A DNA stretch of 11,904 nt from Streptococcus lactarius. GTDB taxonomy: Bacteria; Bacillota; Bacilli; Lactobacillales; Streptococcaceae. The position numbers were made by a program, and so were the translations under genes. Below are positions 7,012 through 11,904 of this stretch, piece by piece. The number at the start of each line of letters is the position of its first letter. Positions within the stretch are counted from its first letter, which is position 1. The notes under the pieces are model-generated. The model was not told the origin of the DNA. It saw only the letters and a list, made by a program, of their open reading frames with translations, and did not search any database. The stretch spans positions 55,916-67,819 of the forward strand of contig NZ_MRXX01000009.1 of the NCBI RefSeq assembly GCF_016642265.1, given 5' to 3'.

Positions 7012-8067
7012 TTAACGACTTTCGTCAACCAAGCGCGCTAACTTAAATGAAAGATAGAGCAAGGTTAAAATAAGGGTATAAGCCAGTAAGCCCAGCAACA
7101 AGAGCTTATCCCCAATAAAGAGTAGTCCAACCAAACCTTCTGCTAGTATTTCTACAAACATGACAAACCGAATTGTCTTGCGCAAACCAACTTTTTTACT
7201 CCCTTTTTTCATTGGAAATAAGAGGGTTAACGGTTGGTAGTCAAAGGCACTATATAAACCGAGCAATTGGAAAATAGCCAAGTAATTCAGTAGAGCCACA
7301 AGCGCTATAACCACTAAGTCTTGGGGAATAAAGATCATAGCAAGAATCGAAAGGATGAGGAGCCTTAGCGTCATCGAAAAGAGATCGCCATTTCTGAAAA
7401 AGGAGCGCATATACAGATGAAGCCAAGTATTCCCATGTGTTTTAGGAAACAGAGTGAGGAGGCTGTCTAAATACACTCTCCTTTTAACACTGTTGGTAAT
7501 CCCTTTGACGGTTGTAAACAAGGCGAAAAAGCGAAGAATCAATTGTTTTCGAGCATTCTCCCGAGAAATAGCGAACTCCCATTTGAGGTTCCCATCCTGG
7601 TAGAAACGCGACGCCTTTAGCCAAAAGGCAAGCCCTTTAGCCAGTCCTAAACCGATCCAATAAGCCACGACTCCCATTTCGCTGACTCCTATAGCGAGAA
7701 AAAGTGGCGTGAGTAGTAAGAGGACCAGACTTTGAATGACAAACCAATATCCAAAAGACTTTCTCACCTGTCCCTTGATATAGCTTTTCAGTTCTTCTTC
7801 TTTCACTAAAAGAAACAAGGCATCCGGCTTCTCCAAATAAGTCGCAATATTCCCAATTGGAACCAAGAGCAACAAGCCAATCAAGAGACTCCAGCGGATC
7901 AAGCTTGGATCCTTAGGTAAGTGTTGCAAAAATTGACTGTATTGAACTGCCAAAAATCCGATAAAAATCAACAGAAACAAAACAAAGTGATCGTTCAGAA
8001 CATAACGACTGTATTTGATGCAGTGATTTCGAAAGGTTTGCTGGCGTTTTTTCATCAACTCTTTCAT
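7012..8067 (-). CDS. ecsB: ABC transporter permease EcsB
   Basis: This is the membrane subunit of the Ecs ABC transporter. In Bacillus, loss of Ecs impairs protein secretion, competence and intramembrane proteolysis by RasP; the transported substrate may be peptide remnants, but this is not settled. The 351-residue protein has hydrophobic segments at about 29-48, 59-78, 107-128, 131-150, 233-272 (probably two helices), 301-318 and 320-341. A basic cytoplasmic loop lies around 151-200. The ATG (8065-8067) overlaps the ecsA stop as ATGA. An AGAGGG ribosome binding site is 6 bases upstream, which favours this start over the methionine at codon 5. The symbol rests on the membrane profile and on pairing with a clear EcsA. 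Confidence 0.9.
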   Translation of the reverse strand: MKELMKKRQQTFRNHCIKYSRYVLNDHFVLFLLIFIGFLAVQYSQFLQHLPKDPSLIRWSLLIGLLLLVPIGNIATYLEKPDALFLLVKEEELKSYIKGQVRKSFGYWFVIQSLVLLLLTPLFLAIGVSEMGVVAYWIGLGLAKGLAFWLKASRFYQDGNLKWEFAISRENARKQLILRFFALFTTVKGITNSVKRRVYLDSLLTLFPKTHGNTWLHLYMRSFFRNGDLFSMTLRLLILSILAMIFIPQDLVVIALVALLNYLAIFQLLGLYSAFDYQPLTLLFPMKKGSKKVGLRKTIRFVMFVEILAEGLVGLLFIGDKLLLLGLLAYTLILTLLYLSFKLARLVDESR

Positions 8068-8795
8068 GCTGTACCCTCTTCTGTCAAGGTCATATAGATA
8101 TCATTCAAACTGGCTTTTTCATTTCCAAACGTTACACGCAACTCGTCCAAAGTTCCTTTTGCTCGAACCTGGCCTTTATGAAGGATCACAAAACCATCGC
8201 ACATTTTTTCAGCCGAATCTAGAACGTGGGTACTCATCAAAATGGATTTACCTTTCGCCTTTTCATCTGAAAGCAACTGAATCAAATCCGCTATGGCTAC
8301 AGGGTCCAATCCTAAAAAGGGTTCATCCACAATATAGAGACTTGGATCCACTGCGTAGGCGCAAATAATCATGACCTTCTGCTTCATTCCTTTTGAAAAC
8401 TGGGTTGGAAACCAATCTAATTTTTCAGCAAGGCGGAACTGTTGCAACAAGGGTTGCACACGCGCCATTACTTGATCCAGGTCTAAATCATAGGCCATGG
8501 CTACTGTTTCAATATGTTCTCTTAAAGTTAGCTCCTCATACAGACTCGGTGTTTCTGGAATATAACCAATTTTCTTGCGGTATTCCGTTGGAGCTTCTGG
8601 AAGGCTCAAGCCATCAATCCGTACTTCCCCAGCATACGGATGCAATAGACCAATAATTTCATTAATCGTGGTAGACTTTCCTGCTCCATTTAGGCCAATT
8701 AAACCGACCAGTTGGCCATCAGGTACTGAAAAGCTCACCTCTTTCAAGACAGGGATATTGACATAGCCCCCTGTCAACTTGTTGATTTCTAACAT
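8064..8795 (-). CDS. ecsA: ABC transporter ATP-binding protein EcsA
   Basis: This is the nucleotide-binding subunit that powers EcsB. The 243 residues contain the Walker A motif GLNGAGKST (34-42), the signature FSKGMKQK (133-140) in place of a standard LSGGQ, Walker B LYIVDEP (153-159), the D-loop LGLDP (161-165) and the switch histidine in STH (188-190). The Q-loop position reads YIPETP, with Glu instead of Gln; the Bacillus EcsA has the same, as I recall, so this is a family trait and not a defect. The ATG (8793-8795) has GGAG 6 bases upstream. It is the first gene of a likely ecsA-ecsB-ccrZ-trmB transcript and lies back to back with hit, an arrangement shared with Bacillus. Confidence 0.95.
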   Translation of the reverse strand: MLEINKLTGGYVNIPVLKEVSFSVPDGQLVGLIGLNGAGKSTTINEIIGLLHPYAGEVRIDGLSLPEAPTEYRKKIGYIPETPSLYEELTLREHIETVAMAYDLDLDQVMARVQPLLQQFRLAEKLDWFPTQFSKGMKQKVMIICAYAVDPSLYIVDEPFLGLDPVAIADLIQLLSDEKAKGKSILMSTHVLDSAEKMCDGFVILHKGQVRAKGTLDELRVTFGNEKASLNDIYMTLTEEGTA

Positions 8796-8810
8796 ATTTT
8801 CTCCAATTTC

Positions 8811-8819
8811 TGGTATAAT
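8811..8819 (+). promoter_or_regulatory. Extended -10 promoter for hit
   Basis: TGGTATAAT on the plus strand is a perfect extended -10. The bases 17 upstream of it (8791-8796) do not resemble a -35. Transcription would begin at the A at 8826, giving a leader of about 37 bases before the hit ATG. It lies inside the transcribed leader of ecsA and faces the ecsA promoter. Confidence 0.7.
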
Positions 8820-8827
8820 GTTCTTAT

Positions 8828-8836
8828 ATTATAACA
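8828..8836 (-). promoter_or_regulatory. Extended -10 promoter for ecsA
   Basis: TGTTATAAT on the minus strand (8836 to 8828) is a perfect extended -10 without a clear -35. Predicted transcription starts at 8821, giving a leader of about 26 bases before the ecsA ATG. It is an inverted copy of the hit promoter, 8 bases away, so RNA polymerase could not occupy both at once. Confidence 0.7.
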
Positions 8837-8862
8837 AAATTTAGTCTAAATGAGGTGTATTT

Positions 8863-9276
8863 ATGGTTGATGATTGTATTTTTTGTAAGATTGTAGCAGG
8901 TGACATTCCGTCTTCTAAAGTCTATGAAGATGAGGAAGTTCTCGCCTTTTTAGACATCTCCCAAGTCACTCCAGGCCACACCTTAGTGGTTCCTAAAAAG
9001 CATGCTCGCAACCTCTTAGAAATGGATGAAACCACTACTGCTCAATTGTTTGCCCGTGTTTCTAAAGTTGCCCAAAAAGTAAAAGCTGCAACCCAAGCTC
9101 CTGCCATGAATATCATCAGTAACATGGAAGAAATTGCTGGACAGACTGTTTTTCATACCCATGTCCACATCATTCCTCGCTATACCGATCAAGACGAGCT
9201 CACGATTTCCTTTACTGAACACGAGCCAAATTTTGAGCAATTAGCAAGGCTAGCAGGAAAAATTCAAAACAGCTAA
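8863..9276 (+). CDS. hit: HIT family nucleotide-binding hydrolase
   Basis: This is a histidine-triad protein of the Hint/HinT branch, which hydrolyses nucleoside phosphoramidates and related aminoacyl-AMP-type compounds. The 137 residues include the defining HTHVHII triad (98-104) with the catalytic central histidine at 100. An N-terminal CIFCKI (5-10) is a typical zinc-type CxxC pair, and TPGHTLVVPKKH (36-47) is the conserved substrate-pocket segment. The ATG follows GAGGTG by 6 bases. It is transcribed away from ecsA and followed 14 bases later by a small membrane-protein gene with which it shares a terminator. The physiological substrate is unknown. Confidence 0.95.
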   Translation: MVDDCIFCKIVAGDIPSSKVYEDEEVLAFLDISQVTPGHTLVVPKKHARNLLEMDETTTAQLFARVSKVAQKVKAATQAPAMNIISNMEEIAGQTVFHTHVHIIPRYTDQDELTISFTEHEPNFEQLARLAGKIQNS

Positions 9277-9290
9277 AACAAGGAGGCCAT

Positions 9291-9581
9291 ATGAAACTAA
9301 GAAATCTCTTCTGGTTTGCAACAGGAGCTAGTATCAGCTATCATCTAGTCAAGAACCGCCATGAAATGAAGTCGGATGTACAGGAAACAGGACAGTTGGT
9401 CAAAGGCATTCAAGAGAACCTAGCAAAAATCCAACACAACCTTGATATTATTCAAGAACAAAAAGCCAATCTCAATGAACTCGTGAACGATTTTCAATAC
9501 AAGGCAAAACTCTTTAGCCAACAGGCAACTGCTTCGCTAAAAGAAATTCAAGCCATTTGGCAAACAAATCAAAACGATTGA
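9291..9581 (+). CDS. Small membrane-anchored coiled-coil protein, function unknown
   Basis: I do not recognise a characterised family with confidence. The 96-residue product has a short hydrophobic N-terminus, LFWFATGASISYHLV (6-20), followed by a basic KNRHEMK (21-27). The rest is a long helical, heptad-like stretch rich in Q, K, E, L and I (about 28-92). This suggests a single membrane anchor with a cytoplasmic coiled coil, broadly like YtxH-type proteins. The start is firm: AAGGAGG lies 4 bases before the ATG. It is cotranscribed with hit and its last two codons lie within the terminator stem. A similar small gene follows hit in related streptococci (from memory). No function can be assigned. 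Confidence 0.85.
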   Translation: MKLRNLFWFATGASISYHLVKNRHEMKSDVQETGQLVKGIQENLAKIQHNLDIIQEQKANLNELVNDFQYKAKLFSQQATASLKEIQAIWQTNQND

Positions 9582-9609
9582 GAAATGTCCAATTCTCAAT
9601 CGTTTTTTT
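9572..9609. terminator. Strong bidirectional intrinsic terminator
   Basis: AAACGATTGAGAA (9572-9584) pairs perfectly with TTCTCAATCGTTT (9593-9605) around the 8-base loop ATGTCCAA. On the plus strand seven T residues follow (9603-9609), ending the hit transcript. On the minus strand the stem is followed by TTTT, so it can also end the tsaE-GNAT-LCP transcript, whose last stop codon is at 9611-9613. The left arm includes the stop codon (9579-9581) of the small coiled-coil gene. Confidence 0.92.
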
Positions 9610-9610
9610 A

Positions 9611-10813
9611 TTATTGCGATGGTACTGTTGGTGCAACACTACTTGAATCTGAGGCCGCAGGCGCAACAGGTGTAACAGGTGTAACAGTGGCTGTTGAACT
9701 TTGAGGTGTCACCCCTCCTGTGTCTTGACTAGAAGGCACAACCGGTTGTTGATAATACTCTTGATAAACCGGAGCTCCCTCAGAAGCAGCGGATGGGGCT
9801 TGCTCCTGAGATGAGGATTCTTTCAACTCTTCATCACCATCCAATAGATAAGCATTGGTTTTTAGCTTTTTAACTTCTTTCATTCCCAAGGCTTTTCGGA
9901 TAATGTTTTGAATTTTTAAGAGATGTTTGGAGGTCACAATCTGATAACTTCCACCATCTGCTAAGGTAGCATCTTCCCCTTTTAGCTGGTATTGATGGAT
10001 GGTAGAAAGTGCATCCTTGTAGCCCAACAATTGAAGAAGACTATTGCTGTCTAAGGAAATATTGGTTTGCATATTGTCACTAACAGAATCAATAATCCCC
10101 TTATAATGACTTAGGCTATTTAAGCTCAAGACCTTCTCCACAATTTTTTTGATCACTTCACGTTGACGCTTCTGACGCCCATAATCCCCTTCTGGATCCT
10201 GATACCGCATCCGTGAATAAACCAGTGCTTGTTCCCCATTAATCTCATGACGTCCTGGTGCAATCTTAGCTGTGTACTCCGGCTCATTTTCTTCAATGGA
10301 GATGTCAAAATCAAAGGGATTATTGACCGTGATCCCACCAATTTTATCGACCAATTGGATAAGCCCCTTCATATTGATCATGACATAGCGGTCAATATGA
10401 ATATTTAAGAGATCCTGAATGGTCTTAATGGCAAGTTTAGCGCCACCTTGAGCATAGGCAGCATTTAATTTTTCTTGCACTGTTTGACCATCCGAGCTAA
10501 CATTGGTTAAAATATCTCTTTCTAGGCTTGTCATAGTCGTTTCTTTGGTACGAGGATTGACCGTCACTAGAATCATAGTATCACTATTTCCCGCCCAAGG
10601 ATCTTCTCGCGAACCATTTCCGGTATCAACCCCCATTAAAAGAATGGTCATGGGTTTATTTTCTGCAATGACATTGGTTTCATTTCCAAAACTTTTATAG
10701 GTCTTGCTGAGTGTCCCTGTCGTTTGATTGAGAATCGTTAAGCCATATGCTCCAATTCCGATCACAGTTACTGTCAATAAGCTCAAGAACATTAAAATAA
10801 TTTTTTTAACCAT
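9611..10813 (-). CDS. lytR: LytR-CpsA-Psr (LCP) family cell wall polymer transferase (LytR/BrpA-like)
   Basis: LCP proteins transfer wall teichoic acid or capsule-type polymers from lipid carriers to peptidoglycan. The 400 residues show an N-terminal signal-anchor helix (4-28), then an extracellular LCP domain. That domain contains LLMGVDTG (58-65), SDTMILVTVNP (77-87), TSLERD (95-100), KLNAAYAQGG (115-124) and YSRMRYQDPEGDYGRQKRQRE (199-219), which holds the conserved arginines and aspartates. The last 60-70 residues are a low-complexity S/T/P/V/Q tail with VTP repeats, probably extended on the cell surface. The ATG (10811-10813) follows AAGAGAG by about 9 bases, close behind the GNAT stop. 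The position next to hit and ecs matches S. mutans brpA; pneumococcal lytR has the same tsaE-GNAT-lytR order (both from memory). The name BrpA would fit equally well. Confidence 0.92.
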   Translation of the reverse strand: MVKKIILMFLSLLTVTVIGIGAYGLTILNQTTGTLSKTYKSFGNETNVIAENKPMTILLMGVDTGNGSREDPWAGNSDTMILVTVNPRTKETTMTSLERDILTNVSSDGQTVQEKLNAAYAQGGAKLAIKTIQDLLNIHIDRYVMINMKGLIQLVDKIGGITVNNPFDFDISIEENEPEYTAKIAPGRHEINGEQALVYSRMRYQDPEGDYGRQKRQREVIKKIVEKVLSLNSLSHYKGIIDSVSDNMQTNISLDSNSLLQLLGYKDALSTIHQYQLKGEDATLADGGSYQIVTSKHLLKIQNIIRKALGMKEVKKLKTNAYLLDGDEELKESSSQEQAPSAASEGAPVYQEYYQQPVVPSSQDTGGVTPQSSTATVTPVTPVAPAASDSSSVAPTVPSQ

Positions 10814-10826
10814 ATAGAATCTCTCT

Positions 10827-11357
10827 TTAATCTATGAGTTTACCCATAAGGTAAACATCCAAAAATTCCCCTTCTGCTGAATAAGCTCCTCGAGCTTGGC
10901 ATCCTTCGATGTCAAAGCCCAATTTTTGATAGACATGTACTGCCCGTTTATTGCGTACCTGAACAGTTAAAACTAATTTACGAAGAACCCCTGTTGAGTG
11001 AGCCCACTCGACTCCTTCTTCCAGTAAGATTTGTCCAAGCCCTTGATTCCAATAACTTTTTTGAATCACAATAAACACTTCACCAATGTGCCGAACTGAA
11101 CGCTGCGGAGCAGCTGTAATATTGAGCAAGCCCACCAACTGTTGATCTAGAAATAGCAAGAGACAAATACGATTGTCTGCTCTTCCCTGAAGTAGGAGAA
11201 ATCGCTCCATATCAGACGGCGTCATCCCAATTCCCGCTTCATCTAGCGTCATATAATCACTCTCTGCACCAACCTGATCTAAGAAATCAACAAGAAGAGT
11301 CGCGTCCAACCCTTCAGCTTGTCGTATCTCTAATACAACTTCCTTTTGCTTAGTCAT
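10827..11357 (-). CDS. GNAT family N-acetyltransferase
   Basis: This is a Gcn5-related acetyltransferase of 176 residues, specificity unknown. The acetyl-CoA pyrophosphate loop lies in QKSYWNQGLGQILL (99-112), matching the Q/RxxGxG/A pattern, and is preceded by the strand GEVFIVI. Motif B is VRNKRAVHVYQKLGF (134-148), with the usual Asn and Tyr. The ATG (11355-11357) overlaps the end of tsaE by 8 bases and has only a weak ribosome binding site (AAGTGAG), so coupled translation is likely. Although it neighbours tsaE, it is longer than RimI and has no clear RimI signature that I can see, so I do not give it that name. Confidence 0.9.
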   Translation of the reverse strand: MTKQKEVVLEIRQAEGLDATLLVDFLDQVGAESDYMTLDEAGIGMTPSDMERFLLLQGRADNRICLLLFLDQQLVGLLNITAAPQRSVRHIGEVFIVIQKSYWNQGLGQILLEEGVEWAHSTGVLRKLVLTVQVRNKRAVHVYQKLGFDIEGCQARGAYSAEGEFLDVYLMGKLID

Positions 11358-11805
11358 CGGTCGTTCTCACTTCTTCAAAGGCAGCGAGCAGGGCCTCTGC
11401 ACGTGCTCCCACCGCTTCAAACTCCAACTTGCGTCCATCCTCCAACTTTCGGATAAACAGTTTCAAATAGCCATCTGGAAGATTGGAAGCAATGAGCTCA
11501 CCCCATTCAATAACGGTGACACCCTCTCCATAAATAAAATCGTCCAGATCGATAGAATCTGGGTCGTTTCCAATCCGGTAAACGTCCATATGATAGAGTG
11601 GGAGGCGCCCTTCGTATTCACGAACGATGGTATAGGTGGGACTTTTAATCATCTGTTTAATCCCGAGCCCTCTTGCAAGTCCCTTTGTAAAGGTTGTTTT
11701 TCCTGCTCCTAGATCACCCGACAAGATTATCACATCCTGCTTTTCTAGCAGTTTTCCTAGTTGTTCTCCTAGAGCCATCAGCTCCGTTTCATTATGACTA
11801 ATCAT
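11350..11805 (-). CDS. tsaE: tRNA threonylcarbamoyladenosine biosynthesis ATPase TsaE
   Basis: TsaE is the ATPase that works with TsaB and TsaD to make t6A at position 37 of ANN-decoding tRNAs. The 151 residues show Walker A GDLGAGKTT (30-38), the switch-like SPTYTIVREY (55-64), YHMDVYR (71-77) and a Walker B-like VIEWGE (98-103). The length is normal. The ATG (11803-11805) has no Shine-Dalgarno sequence, and a TATAAT box ends only 6 bases upstream, so the mRNA is predicted to start at the ATG itself. An in-frame ATG at codon 10 has GGAG 3 bases before it, but the spacing is short. It heads the operon tsaE-GNAT-LCP. Confidence 0.95.
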   Translation of the reverse strand: MISHNETELMALGEQLGKLLEKQDVIILSGDLGAGKTTFTKGLARGLGIKQMIKSPTYTIVREYEGRLPLYHMDVYRIGNDPDSIDLDDFIYGEGVTVIEWGELIASNLPDGYLKLFIRKLEDGRKLEFEAVGARAEALLAAFEEVRTTDD

Positions 11806-11811
11806 TTTTCT

Positions 11812-11820
11812 ATTATACCA
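11812..11820 (-). promoter_or_regulatory. Extended -10 promoter of tsaE operon
   Basis: TGGTATAAT on the minus strand (11820 to 11812) is a perfect extended -10. No good -35 is found 17-18 bases upstream. The TATAAT ends 6 bases before the tsaE ATG, which places the expected first transcribed base on the A of the start codon. Confidence 0.75.
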
Positions 11821-11883
11821 AACTTTTTTAGATTCTGCTCTTACTTTTAGAAATTGTTTCTTAAAATTTCCATATTGATAAAC

Positions 11884-11904
11884 AAAAAAGAAGAGAGTGG
11901 GACA
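11884..11904 (-). terminator. Partial terminator-like element at the right edge
   Basis: On the minus strand the edge reads GTCCCACTCTCTTC followed by TTTTTT (complement at 11884-11889). This looks like the 3' arm and T-run of a terminator whose 5' arm and loop lie beyond the window, presumably ending the next minus-strand gene upstream of tsaE. The GTGGGACA core resembles the GGGACAAAAG hairpin after rbfA. The fold cannot be confirmed from this window. Confidence 0.4.

Noticed and set aside
6972..7028. An N-terminal extension of 19 residues for CcrZ from a TTG start.
   Set aside because: No ribosome binding site, overlap with ecsB, and a much better ATG with GGAGG at 6969-6971.
8064..8795. 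EcsA Q-loop glutamate and KGMKQ signature as possible loss of ATPase function.
   Set aside because: As I recall, the same residues occur in the Bacillus EcsA, so these are family traits. Walker A, Walker B and the switch histidine are intact.
1..11904. Search for mobile elements, CRISPR arrays, tRNA/rRNA genes, toxin-antitoxin pairs or defence islands.
   Set aside because: No transposase, integrase, spaced repeats, RNA genes or defence-type domains were seen; every long open frame is accounted for by conserved core genes.

Overview
This window looks like a chromosomal core region of a Streptococcus, most likely of the mitis/sanguinis group. The protein sequences match, from memory, the pneumococcal RbfA, InfB, NusA, RimP, TrmB and CcrZ proteins very closely. 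The DNA is moderately AT-rich, promoters are of the extended -10 type (TGnTATAAT), and ribosome binding sites are of the AAGGAGG type. There is no sign of insertion sequences, prophage, CRISPR arrays or rRNA/tRNA genes. I found 14 protein genes, densely packed; no stretch over 300 bases lacks a gene.

Left block (minus strand, read from about 5540 down to 29): a convincing promoter (5508-5536) drives the classic transcription/translation operon rimP - nusA - ylxR - ylxQ (L7Ae-like) - infB - rbfA. It supplies the 30S maturation factors RimP and RbfA, the elongation/termination factor NusA, two small RNA-binding proteins and initiation factor IF2. Three of the six genes (rimP, ylxQ, infB) have non-AUG starts. 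rimP has a hairpin in its 5' leader and a start codon that clashes with its own Shine-Dalgarno sequence. A terminator-like hairpin separates infB from rbfA.

Middle block (minus strand, 8795 down to 5545): ecsA - ecsB - ccrZ - trmB, with two 4-base ATGA overlaps (ecsA/ecsB and ccrZ/trmB). It encodes the Ecs ABC transporter, the CcrZ cell-cycle kinase-like protein and the tRNA m7G46 methyltransferase. In pneumococcus, as I recall it, the blp bacteriocin locus lies between ecsB and ccrZ; here the two genes are 40 bases apart.

Right block: hit (HIT-family hydrolase) and a small membrane-anchored coiled-coil protein run on the plus strand from a promoter that overlaps the divergent ecsA promoter. 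They end at a strong bidirectional terminator (9572-9609). Converging on it from the right is the minus-strand operon tsaE - GNAT acetyltransferase - LCP (LytR/BrpA) family protein. The tsaE promoter sits so close to its ATG that the transcript is predicted to be leaderless.

I do not see an undescribed defence, mobile or biosynthetic system here. The observations worth a second look are at the level of gene expression: the leaderless tsaE, the rimP start and leader, the face-to-face hit/ecsA promoters, and the infB/rbfA hairpin.
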